Of a stretch of 64,000 nt of DNA, positions 56,836 through 64,000 are shown piece by piece. The notes beneath the pieces are model-generated. The model had not been told where the DNA came from and made no database searches. It saw only the letters and a list, made by a program, of their open reading frames with translations. Position 1 is the stretch's first letter. Each line of letters opens with the position of its first letter. The translations under genes and the position numbers were made by a program. The stretch is from Pseudomonas sp. NCCP-436 (GTDB lineage: Bacteria; Pseudomonadota; Gammaproteobacteria; Pseudomonadales; Pseudomonadaceae), in NCBI RefSeq assembly GCF_019656335.1, contig NZ_BPLZ01000007.1, positions 124,001 through 188,000 of the forward strand, read 5' to 3'.

Positions 56836-58806
56836 CTACTGCAAACGCGCCGCTGCCGGCAGGCTGACAATCTTGCCCTGGCGTTGTACCGGTGCCGGGC
56901 GGCGTAGTATGCGCAGCATTTCTGCGGCCTGGGCCAGTTGTTGTTCCAGTTGTTGCCGGTAGCGCGCCAGTTGCTCACTTCGCTGGCGGGTCTGGCGATT
57001 CTCCTGGGCCAGCGATTTGAGGCGTAGCATGTGGGTTTCCAGCATCTGCTTGTGTTCAAGGGTCTGCTGCATCAGTGGCATCAGGGCATCGGCAGCCCAG
57101 TGCTCGGCGTCCTGGCGCAGGCGTTTGTGCAGGGCGATCACTTCCTGAGCCAGGGTGGCGAAGAAGCGCCGGGTCAGGCTGCGCTGTTCGGTGAGCAGAG
57201 TCTTGAGCTGCAGGCGGAACTGATCGCCCTTGGCCTGCAGTGCCTTCAGTTCCTTCAGGTGGCGCTGGATATTGAACTGCGGGGCATCGATGGAGCCCAG
57301 CGGGTTGTCCTCGTTGTGCCTATGGTAGATGGCCGCGACCATTTTGTTGGCCATCTCGGCTTCATGCTGCAGGTGATGCATATCCACTTCTATGGCGTGG
57401 AAGAAGTCGAGGATTGCCTGGTTGATGCCAAGGGTGGTCCAGCTTCCGGTGAGGTTACGGCGCACCTGCACCAGGTGTTCTTCGAGGCGTTCTGCGCGCA
57501 CGGCCTGGCATAGCAATTCGCCCCGGCGCTGAAGCAGGCGCTGGTTGGTCTTCAGTCCGAGCAGGCGCTTGTGGTGCAGGCTGTGATCGTCACGGGTCTT
57601 GGCGGTCAGCTCAAGCAGCAACTGGCCGCTGTCGTGCTGGTGGTTGCCGAGCAGCGCAAGCTGTTCGTCGACTCGTTCCAGGCGCAGATTCAGTACGTGC
57701 TGGCTATTGCTCAGCAGGTTCAATGTCTGCCGCACCACCTGTTCCTCGATCAGTCGCTCCTTCTGCGCGACGATGCGTTCGCACAGGAGTCGTTCCAGTT
57801 CGACCAGTTGGCTGCGGGCCAGCAGTGTTTCGTCCAGAGAGATCTTGGCCAGCAGCGCCTGCTTGGCTGAAAGCGGCAGTACATCCTGTTCGCTGATACC
57901 GAGCAGCCTGGCGGTGCTGCTCTGTATGCGGCTGATGGCCTCTCCCACGAAGGCTTCGCCGGCCAGATCGTCCCATAGCACGTCGATTTTGTTCAGTACG
58001 GCGAACAGGCTGGTCTGTTCGTCATCACCGAGTTGACGGATATGCTGCTGCCAGATGTCCATGTCACTGGCGGTCACACCGGTGTCCGCGGCCAGCAGGA
58101 AGACGATTGCCTGGGCGCTGGGCAGCATCGACAGGGTCAGTTCTGGCTCGCTGCCGAGGGCGTTCAGGCCAGGGGTGTCGAGAATACGCAGGCCCTGGCG
58201 CAGCAGTGGATGGTCGAAGTTGACCATGGCGTGGCGCCAGGCCGGCACCAGCACCTGGCCGGACTGATCCGTGCTTTCAAGCATGTCCGGGTGGAAGCCG
58301 AGCTGAATTGCTTCCTCCACTGCCATGGCCTTGGTTCTGGTCACCTGCTGGAAGGCCAGTGCCATGTTGGCCGGGTCGCCGGGGTCCAGAGGGATGTTCA
58401 CCCAGTGTCTGGGGATGCGCTTGAACTGGGCGATGCTGGCCGAAGCTGTGCGGGTCTCGATCGGCAGCAGACGCACGTAGGGGCGTTCCGACGCGGGATC
58501 GAAGAACAGCTCGGTGGGGCACATGGTGGTGCGGCCGGCCTGAGAGGGCAGCATGCGCTGCCCGTAGCCGGAGAAGAACAGGCTGTTGATCAGCTCGGTC
58601 TTGCCGCGGGAGAACTCGCCAACAAAAGCCAGGGTGATCTGGTCGGTGCGTAGCACTCGCAGAGCGCGCTCAAGTTTGGCTTGTACTGCCTCGGAGCTGA
58701 GCCGGTTGTGCTCCAGCCAGCTGCGATAGCGCGTGATCTCGCGCATCAGCCCGCGCTTCCAGGCCACGTAGGCGTCGACCTGCTGGCTGAGTCGTTCCAT
58801 GCTCAT
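56836..58806 (-). CDS. Dynamin-like GTPase of unknown function
   Basis: Large GTPase of 656 aa. A short N-terminal helical region (1-55), then the G domain with G1 GEFSRGKT (63-70), switch region around SQAGRTTMCPTE, G3 DTPGLNALGS and G4 LNKID. The C-terminal 350 residues are almost wholly helical with coiled-coil character (LRLERVDEQLALLGNHQ, QLARYRQQLEQQLAQAAEML). G1 with an N-terminal GEF resembles bacterial dynamin-like proteins. ATG 58806 with AAGGAG upstream. It sits between the metX operon and the yggT/proC cluster, single-gene. Role unknown; membrane remodelling or repair is possible from the fold. Confidence 0.85.
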   Translation of the reverse strand: MSMERLSQQVDAYVAWKRGLMREITRYRSWLEHNRLSSEAVQAKLERALRVLRTDQITLAFVGEFSRGKTELINSLFFSGYGQRMLPSQAGRTTMCPTELFFDPASERPYVRLLPIETRTASASIAQFKRIPRHWVNIPLDPGDPANMALAFQQVTRTKAMAVEEAIQLGFHPDMLESTDQSGQVLVPAWRHAMVNFDHPLLRQGLRILDTPGLNALGSEPELTLSMLPSAQAIVFLLAADTGVTASDMDIWQQHIRQLGDDEQTSLFAVLNKIDVLWDDLAGEAFVGEAISRIQSSTARLLGISEQDVLPLSAKQALLAKISLDETLLARSQLVELERLLCERIVAQKERLIEEQVVRQTLNLLSNSQHVLNLRLERVDEQLALLGNHQHDSGQLLLELTAKTRDDHSLHHKRLLGLKTNQRLLQRRGELLCQAVRAERLEEHLVQVRRNLTGSWTTLGINQAILDFFHAIEVDMHHLQHEAEMANKMVAAIYHRHNEDNPLGSIDAPQFNIQRHLKELKALQAKGDQFRLQLKTLLTEQRSLTRRFFATLAQEVIALHKRLRQDAEHWAADALMPLMQQTLEHKQMLETHMLRLKSLAQENRQTRQRSEQLARYRQQLEQQLAQAAEMLRILRRPAPVQRQGKIVSLPAAARLQ

Positions 58807-58990
58807 CCTGGTTCTCCTTGTTGTCGGCAAGGTCTCACGGAGGCTGACTGTCTCCGTCAGAGTTGCTGGCTGTGCCGCCGTGCCGCGCGGCGGACGGGGA
58901 ATCCGCCGGATTATGCGCTGTTTGGCTGGGGCGTCAATTGGCCCTTGGTACTGATCCGCCTCATGGTCGAGGATGACGAACGAACGGTCG

Positions 58991-59281
58991 TCAGGGGTGC
59001 TGCAGGCCAGGGATTGGCGGCAGGCAGCCGGGCGAGCGGATGCGCAGACGCTTCTGTCGGTTAAGCTCGCCGCTTTCCAGGCTTACCTGGCTCTTGGCTA
59101 CGCCGAAGGCCTTGGCCAGGAAAGCCTGCAGCTGGGCATTGGCCTTACCTTCCACGGGTGGGGCGGTGAGGCGGATTTTTAGGCGTTCGCCGTGCAGCCC
59201 GGCGAACTCGTCCTTGCTCGCCTTGGGCTGCAGGTGGCAGTCGAGGAGCAGATCCTCTCCGTCCCAGCGGTAGAAACTCAT
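58991..59281 (-). CDS. DUF167/YggU family protein
   Basis: Small protein of 96 aa with the YggU core LQPKASKDEFAGLHGERLKIRLTAPPVEGKANAQLQAFLAKAFGV. It follows yggT by two bases and is the last gene of yggS-proC-yggT-DUF167. Function unknown; the pairing with YggT is widespread. Confidence 0.9.
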   Translation of the reverse strand: MSFYRWDGEDLLLDCHLQPKASKDEFAGLHGERLKIRLTAPPVEGKANAQLQAFLAKAFGVAKSQVSLESGELNRQKRLRIRSPGCLPPIPGLQHP

Positions 59282-59283
59282 GT

Positions 59284-59877
59284 TCAGAGGAAGGGGCTGA
59301 GGACCGAGGGCAGGCCGGTGGAGCTGGCCAGACTGCCGATGACGAAACGGTCGATCAGGTTGAGGGTAATGAAGGCAAAGATCGGCGAAATATCCAGCCC
59401 GCCCATGTTCGGCAGCAGCCGGCGGAAGGGGGCCAGCAGCGGCTCGCAGATCTGCTGCACCAGTTGTGCTCCCGGGTTATAGCTGCCAGGGGCGACCCAG
59501 GAGAGGATCACGCTGATGATCAGGGCGAAAAAGAACACCTTGAGAAACAGCGAGGTCACGCCGATCACGGACCAGACCAGTAGTTGCGGGATGAAGCCGG
59601 TGGCGTTGTAGCCGATCAGGGTCAGGGTGATCACCATCAGCAGCAGTTGCACCAGGATGGCCAGCACCAGCGATGCCAGATCCAGCCCGGCAAAGCCCGG
59701 AATGATGCGGCGCAGCGGTGTCAGCAGAGGCTGGGTGGCCTTGACGATGAACTGGCTCAGCGGGTTGTAGAAGTCGGCACGCACCAGCTGCAGGATGAAG
59801 CGCAGCAGTACCACCAGCAGATAGAGGCTGCCGAGGGTCTGGATGATGTAAACGAGAGCTTCGATGAGTCCGGACAT
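59284..59877 (-). CDS. YggT family membrane protein
   Basis: Membrane protein of 197 aa made of two YggT repeats. The first is SLYLLVVLLRFILQLVRADFYNPLSQFIVKATQPLLTPLRRIIP; the second is FFFALIISVILSWVAPGSYNPGAQLVQQICEPLLAPFRRLLP. ATG 59877 (MSGLIEALVYIIQTLG) with AAGGAGACAACA upstream. YggT proteins have been linked to osmotic tolerance and, in some bacteria, to chloroplast/septum-related YLMG roles; no function is fixed here. Confidence 0.92.
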   Translation of the reverse strand: MSGLIEALVYIIQTLGSLYLLVVLLRFILQLVRADFYNPLSQFIVKATQPLLTPLRRIIPGFAGLDLASLVLAILVQLLLMVITLTLIGYNATGFIPQLLVWSVIGVTSLFLKVFFFALIISVILSWVAPGSYNPGAQLVQQICEPLLAPFRRLLPNMGGLDISPIFAFITLNLIDRFVIGSLASSTGLPSVLSPFL

Positions 59878-59887
59878 TGTTGTCTCC

Positions 59888-60706
59888 TTATTGACCCAAT
59901 TGTTCGGCCAGCTCCGCCGAGCGTCGGGCGGCGGCGTCGAGAGCTTGCTGCACCAGTGCCTCGAAGCCACCGGCCTGGAACGTACGAATCGCTGCTTCGG
60001 TAGTGCCGTTTGGCGAGGTGACGCGGCGGCGCAGTTCGGTGGCGTCTACATCGCTTTCGCTGGCCATGCGGGCAGCGCCCAGGGCCGTTTGGATGCTCAG
60101 ACGGGCAGCGGTTTCGCGCGGCAAGCCGAGCTGTTCGCCGGCACTGGTCATGGCTTCGATCAGCAGGAAGAAATAGGCCGGGCCGCTGCCAGATACGGCG
60201 GTCACGGCATCGAGCTGGATTTCCTCGTCCAGCCACAGAGCCAGGCCGACGGCGCTCAACAGTTGCTCGGCCTGAGCTTTCTGGGCAGCGCTGACACGGG
60301 CATTGGCGAACAGGCCGGAGACGCCCTGGCGTAGCAGGGCCGGGGTATTGGGCATGCAGCGCACGACCGGACGTGGGCCCAGCCACTCTTCCAGGCTGGC
60401 GCAGCTAATTCCGGCGGCGATGGAGACGATCAGTTGATCCGTACTCAGGTGCGGTGCCAGATCCAGGCATACGGCCTTCATCACCTGCGGTTTTACAGCC
60501 AGCACGATCAGGTCGGCGCCACGGATGGCTTCGGTGTTGTCGGCGAAAGTGGCGATGCCGTGATTTTGCTCCAGGCGGGAGCGTTGCTCGCTGCTCGGCT
60601 CGCTGGCACGGATGCTGTCAGCAGGTACGCCTTGGGCGCGCAGGCCGCCAATCAGGCTGGCAGCCATGTTGCCGGCGCCGATGAAGGCGATGATCGGGGT
60701 GCTCAT
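59888..60706 (-). CDS. proC: Pyrroline-5-carboxylate reductase
   Basis: Last step of proline synthesis, NADPH-dependent. The 272 aa have the dinucleotide motif FIGAGNMAASLIGGL (10-15 core) and the ProC signature AVSGSGPAYFFLLIEAMTSAGEQLGLPRETA. ATG 60706; it is 18 bp downstream of yggS and 10 bp upstream of yggT, a conserved order. Confidence 0.96.
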   Translation of the reverse strand: MSTPIIAFIGAGNMAASLIGGLRAQGVPADSIRASEPSSEQRSRLEQNHGIATFADNTEAIRGADLIVLAVKPQVMKAVCLDLAPHLSTDQLIVSIAAGISCASLEEWLGPRPVVRCMPNTPALLRQGVSGLFANARVSAAQKAQAEQLLSAVGLALWLDEEIQLDAVTAVSGSGPAYFFLLIEAMTSAGEQLGLPRETAARLSIQTALGAARMASESDVDATELRRRVTSPNGTTEAAIRTFQAGGFEALVQQALDAAARRSAELAEQLGQ

Positions 60707-60724
60707 TGCAGAAAGTTCCTTTAG

Positions 60725-61417
60725 TCAGGGAGTGGGCTGCCCGTAGTCGCGGGCGCCAAACAGGGCCGTGCCGATACGTACCCAGGTGGCACCTTCGGCA
60801 ATGGCGGCTTCCAGATCGTGGCTCATACCCATGGACAGAGTGTCGAGATCCAGTGCCAGTTCATCGCGCAGTTGGCGCAGACGGGCAAAAGCAGCACGTT
60901 GGGCAGCGATGTTGTCGGTTGGTTCGGGGATTGCCATCAGCCCGCGCAGTCTGAGATTGGGCAGGAGGGCGACTGCCCGGGCCAGTTCCGGCAACTCTTC
61001 GGGGCTGCAGCCGGACTTGCTGTCCTCGCCACTGACATTGACCTGCAGGCAGACATTCAGCGCTGGCAAATGTGCGGGGCGCTGGTCCGACAGGCGTTGG
61101 GCGATCTTCAGTCGATCCACCGAGTGCACCCAGTCGAAATGCTCGGCGATGGGCCGAGTCTTGTTCGACTGGATGGGCCCAATGAAGTGCCATACCAGCG
61201 ACAGGTCGCTCAGCTCGGCTTGTTTGCCGAGAGCTTCCTGCAGATAGTTCTCGCCGAAGTCCCGCAGCCCGGCGTCATGGGCCTCGCGAATGGCGATGGC
61301 GGGTTTGGTTTTGCTCACCGCCAGCAGGCCGATCTCGGTGAAATTGCGCTGCGAGGCTTGCGCCGCCTCACGGATGCGAGCACCGACCTTTGCAATATTC
61401 TTTGCTATCGTGGACAT
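60725..61417 (-). CDS. yggS: PLP homeostasis protein YggS (PLPBP)
   Basis: Fold-type III PLP-binding protein of 230 aa involved in vitamin B6 and amino-acid homeostasis, with no enzyme activity known. The PLP lysine is K36 in LLAVSKTKP; FGENYLQEAL and the C-terminal SMGMSHDLEAAIAEGATWVRIGTALFG phosphate loop are intact. It is first in yggS-proC-yggT-DUF167 and divergent from pilT across 74 bp. Confidence 0.95.
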   Translation of the reverse strand: MSTIAKNIAKVGARIREAAQASQRNFTEIGLLAVSKTKPAIAIREAHDAGLRDFGENYLQEALGKQAELSDLSLVWHFIGPIQSNKTRPIAEHFDWVHSVDRLKIAQRLSDQRPAHLPALNVCLQVNVSGEDSKSGCSPEELPELARAVALLPNLRLRGLMAIPEPTDNIAAQRAAFARLRQLRDELALDLDTLSMGMSHDLEAAIAEGATWVRIGTALFGARDYGQPTP

Positions 61418-61491
61418 TACCTGCGCTCTATAAGCCCGGCCTTTTCAGGGGTCGTGGCATTCTACCTGCTTGCCTGTAAATGGGGAGTCCC

Positions 61492-62526
61492 ATGGATATT
61501 ACCGAGCTGCTTGCCTTCAGCGCCAAGCAAGGCGCGTCGGATTTGCACCTCTCGGCGGGGCTGCCGCCGATGATCCGCGTAGATGGTGACGTGCGCCGCA
61601 TCAATCTGCCGCCTCTGGATCACAAGCAGGTGCACGCGCTGATTTACGACATCATGAACGACAAGCAGCGCAAGGACTACGAGGAGTTCCTGGAAACCGA
61701 CTTCTCCTTCGAGGTGCCGGGCGTAGCGCGCTTCCGGGTCAACGCCTTCAATCAGAACCGCGGTGCCGGTGCGGTGTTCCGTACCATTCCCTCCAAGGTT
61801 CTGACCATGGAGGAGCTCGGTATGGGCGAGGTGTTCCGCAAGATCACCGACGTGCCGCGTGGCCTGGTACTGGTGACCGGTCCCACCGGCTCGGGCAAGT
61901 CCACCACTCTGGCGGCCATGCTCGACTACCTCAACAACAACAAATATCAGCACATCCTCACCATCGAGGATCCGATCGAATTCGTGCACGAGTCGAAGAA
62001 GTGTCTGGTCAACCAGCGCGAAGTGCACCGCGATACCCACGGCTTTTCCGAGGCTCTGCGCTCGGCGCTGCGTGAGGACCCGGACATCATCCTGGTGGGT
62101 GAGATGCGTGATCTGGAGACCATTCGCCTGGCGCTGACTGCAGCGGAAACCGGTCACCTGGTGTTTGGCACCCTGCACACCACCAGCGCGGCCAAAACCA
62201 TCGACCGGGTGGTCGACGTATTTCCCGCCGAAGAGAAGGCCATGGTGCGCTCGATGCTGTCGGAGTCGCTGCAGGCGGTTATCTCGCAGACCCTGCTGAA
62301 GAAGATCGGCGGCGGTCGTGTGGCGGCACACGAAATCATGATCGGCACTCCGGCAATCCGCAACCTGATTCGCGAAGACAAGGTGGCGCAGATGTACTCG
62401 GCGATTCAGACCGGTGGCGCGCTGGGCATGCAGACCCTTGATGCCTGCCTCAAAGGGCTGCTGTCCAAGGGGCTGATCAGTCGCGATGCGGCACGGGAAA
62501 AGGCCAAGAGCCCGGAAAACTTCTGA
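61492..62526 (+). CDS. pilT: Type IV pilus retraction ATPase PilT
   Basis: Hexameric ATPase that depolymerises type IV pili and powers twitching. At 344 aa it has the length I recall for P. aeruginosa PilT. Walker A GPTGSGKS (130-137), Asp box ILTIEDPIEFVH, Walker B LREDPDIILVGEMRD, His box TGHLVFGTLHTTSAAKTIDRV and the C-terminal AIRNLIRE motif, all intact. ATG 61492 with GGGGAG upstream; a start four codons earlier is possible. Confidence 0.97.
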   Translation: MDITELLAFSAKQGASDLHLSAGLPPMIRVDGDVRRINLPPLDHKQVHALIYDIMNDKQRKDYEEFLETDFSFEVPGVARFRVNAFNQNRGAGAVFRTIPSKVLTMEELGMGEVFRKITDVPRGLVLVTGPTGSGKSTTLAAMLDYLNNNKYQHILTIEDPIEFVHESKKCLVNQREVHRDTHGFSEALRSALREDPDIILVGEMRDLETIRLALTAAETGHLVFGTLHTTSAAKTIDRVVDVFPAEEKAMVRSMLSESLQAVISQTLLKKIGGGRVAAHEIMIGTPAIRNLIREDKVAQMYSAIQTGGALGMQTLDACLKGLLSKGLISRDAAREKAKSPENF

Positions 62527-62619
62527 GTTGGCGCAATGACGGTTGTGAAGCACGCCCGCAGCCGTTCATCCCACGCGGGACGCCAGTGCATCGAGCGTGC
62601 GGATGAGTGAAAACGACGT

Positions 62620-63765
62620 ATGGATTTCGAAAAACTGCTGCGTCTGATGGTGGAAAAGGGCGGTTCCGATCTGTTCATTACCGCAGGTGTGCCGCCTTCG
62701 ATGAAGGTCAACGGCAAGATCATGCCGGTGACCAAGAATGCCATGTCGCCGGAGCAGACCCGCGAAACCGTGCTGGGCGTAATGAATGAAGCGCAGCGTC
62801 GCGAGTTTGCCGAGAAGCATGAGTGCAACTTCGCCATCAGTGCCCGCGGGATCGGTCGTTTCCGCGTCAGCGCCTTCTATCAGCGTAACCTGGTGGGGAT
62901 GGTGCTACGTCGTATCGAGACCAACATTCCCACGCTTGATGACCTCAAGTTGCCTGAGGTGTTGAAGAAGCTGGCACTGACCAAGCGTGGTCTGGTGCTG
63001 TTCGTTGGTGCCACCGGCACCGGCAAGTCCACCTCGCTGGCGGCGATGATCGGTTACCGTAACAAAAACACCAGCGGCCATATCATCTCCATCGAGGACC
63101 CGATCGAGTACATCCACCAGCACCAGAGCTGCATCGTCACCCAGCGCGAGGTGGGTATCGATACCGAGAGCTTCGAAGTGGCGCTGAAGAACACCCTGCG
63201 TCAGGCGCCGGATGTGATCCTGATCGGTGAGATCCGAACCCGCGAGACCATGGACTACGCCGTGGCCTTCGCCGAGACCGGGCACCTGTGCCTGGCCACC
63301 CTGCACGCCAACAACGCCAACCAGGCACTCGACCGCATCATCAACTTCTTCCCGCCGGATCGTCACAATCAGGTGTGGATGGATCTGTCGCTCAACCTCA
63401 AGGCCATTGTTGCCCAGCAACTGGTACCGACCCCGGATGGCAAGGGTCGTCGTGCGGTGATCGAGGTGCTGATCAACACGCCTCTGGCTGCCGATCTGAT
63501 CCGCAAGGGCGAAGTGCACGAGCTCAAGGGGCTGATGAAGCGTTCTACCGAACAAGGCATGCAAACCTTCGATCAGGCTCTGTACAACCTCTATACCCAG
63601 GGCGAGATCACCTACGAGGATGCCTTGCTGTATGCCGACTCGGCCAACGATCTGCGTCTGATGATCAAGCTTGGTTCCGAAGCCAGCGGCGATCACCTGT
63701 CCAGCATGGCCAAGGGGCTGGCGCTGGAAATCAGTGAGGAAGATCCGGGGCGGATATTCCGCTGA
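62620..63765 (+). CDS. pilU: Accessory type IV pilus retraction ATPase PilU
   Basis: PilT paralogue of 381 aa that boosts retraction force in partnership with PilT. Walker A GATGTGKS (130-137), SIEDPIEYIHQHQSC, LRQAPDVILIGEIRTRETMD and TGHLCLATLHANNANQALDRI are intact. Its longer C-terminus distinguishes it from PilT. It lies 93 bp after pilT. The final 35 bases overlap a minus-strand gene that runs off the window. Confidence 0.96.
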   Translation: MDFEKLLRLMVEKGGSDLFITAGVPPSMKVNGKIMPVTKNAMSPEQTRETVLGVMNEAQRREFAEKHECNFAISARGIGRFRVSAFYQRNLVGMVLRRIETNIPTLDDLKLPEVLKKLALTKRGLVLFVGATGTGKSTSLAAMIGYRNKNTSGHIISIEDPIEYIHQHQSCIVTQREVGIDTESFEVALKNTLRQAPDVILIGEIRTRETMDYAVAFAETGHLCLATLHANNANQALDRIINFFPPDRHNQVWMDLSLNLKAIVAQQLVPTPDGKGRRAVIEVLINTPLAADLIRKGEVHELKGLMKRSTEQGMQTFDQALYNLYTQGEITYEDALLYADSANDLRLMIKLGSEASGDHLSSMAKGLALEISEEDPGRIFR

Positions 63766-64000
63766 CCCCGTCGTTGACGGTACGTGCTGACTCGGTGGCG
63801 GCTTTTACGGCAATTCGTTTGCCTTTTTTCCCGGCCAGCAGCGTGGCCTGGCCGTCACGCTGCGCCCCGGCGCGTGCGTCGCTGACCAGTTGCGGGATCA
63901 GCGGGCCTTCCGGCAGGTGTTTCCAGAAACGTACCGGCAGGTGTTGCTGCAGTGCCAGCGGATTGAGCCGGGCCGGATTGAAGATGCTGCTGTAGTAGGT
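63731..64000 (-). CDS. C-terminal part of a DUF4130 (uracil-glycosylase/radical-SAM-linked) protein, partial at window edge
   Basis: The minus strand is open for 89 codons from the window edge to a TGA at 63731-63733. The reading begins TYYSSIFNPARLNPLALQQ and continues HLPVRFWKHLPEGPLIPQLV, then a basic tail (LLAGKKGKRIAVKAATES) ending in SGISAPDL. The FNPAR...LP...FW..LPE..LIP pattern is, from memory, the end of the DUF4130 domain found next to or fused with uracil-DNA glycosylase-like and radical-SAM DNA-repair proteins. The gene is truncated by the window, so the start and full domain set are unseen. Confidence 0.6.
   Translation of the reverse strand, partial: TYYSSIFNPARLNPLALQQHLPVRFWKHLPEGPLIPQLVSDARAGAQRDGQATLLAGKKGKRIAVKAATESARTVNDGVSGISAPDLPH

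Noticed and set aside
61455..61470. A sigma-54-like GG-N10-GC motif (TGGCATTCTACCTGCT) before pilT
   Set aside because: It would leave only about 11 bases of leader and two of the conserved bases are wrong; chance occurrence is likely.
63774..63995. A 73-residue plus-strand frame after pilU
   Set aside because: No ribosome-binding site and biased composition; the minus frame over the same bases reads as a DUF4130-like protein end.

Overview
The window is a stretch of a Pseudomonas chromosome, probably the aeruginosa/mendocina side of the genus; this is inferred, not searched. The base composition is GC-rich. Gene content and order (rppH-ptsP ... lgt-thyA ... folA ... ilvD ... mutM ... coaD ... 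lao cluster ... rsmD-M16-ftsYEX-rpoH ... mtgA ... thiSG-trmB ... hemW-rdgB-metWX ... yggT-proC-yggS/pilTU) match the backbone I remember from P. aeruginosa PAO1 around PA0336-PA0396. Genus markers are a MetX/MetW pair, a paired PilT/PilU, long-type GloA and Pseudomonas-type REP repeats. I see no rRNA, tRNA, CRISPR array, insertion sequence or prophage.

Layout. 1-9.6 kb: RNA decapping and PTS-Ntr enzyme I (rppH, ptsP), an NRDE protein, a TSUP exporter, lgt-thyA, an uncharacterised GTPase/membrane-protein pair (DUF3482/DUF2868) and folA. 9.7-18.4 kb: a lone TonB-dependent siderophore receptor with its own promoter, an NCS2 purine permease, an unknown 579-aa membrane protein, gloA, a YfcE-like phosphodiesterase and ilvD. 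18.5-23 kb: a four-gene polyamine/opine-type ABC importer on the minus strand with a candidate sigma-54 promoter and an internal hairpin. 23-32 kb: rlmI, an HDOD protein, mutM, a PlsC-like acyltransferase, a small exported protein, a Na/Pi-type transporter, ggt, ferredoxin and coaD. 32.1-36.7 kb: the laoCBA operon (long-chain alcohol/aldehyde oxidation) with divergent laoR, a REPIN inside the operon and two palindromes in the divergent promoter. 36.7-45.5 kb: YheT-like hydrolase, rsmD, an M16 peptidase pair, ftsY-ftsE-ftsX and rpoH. 45.6-56.7 kb: YhhN, mtgA, DUF423, thiS-thiG, trmB, DUF1329, a zinc alcohol dehydrogenase, DUF3392 and the metX-metW-DUF4426-rdgB-hemW operon. 56.8-64 kb: a dynamin-like GTPase, the yggS-proC-yggT-DUF167 operon, pilT and pilU. 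At the right edge is the C-terminus of a minus-strand gene that looks like the DUF4130 family linked to uracil-DNA glycosylase and radical-SAM proteins.

Most of the window is housekeeping. The parts most worth a second look are the DUF3482/DUF2868 pair, the unknown membrane protein at 13.6-15.3 kb, the dynamin-like GTPase, the edge DUF4130 gene, the lao control region with its REPIN, the ABC permease with a 150-residue external insert, and the rpoH control region. In the last, an AlgU/sigma-E-type promoter has a perfect DnaA box inside it. Four tail-to-tail gene pairs abut or overlap at their stop codons. All coordinates, motifs and base pairings come from reading the sequence; no homology search or folding program was run.
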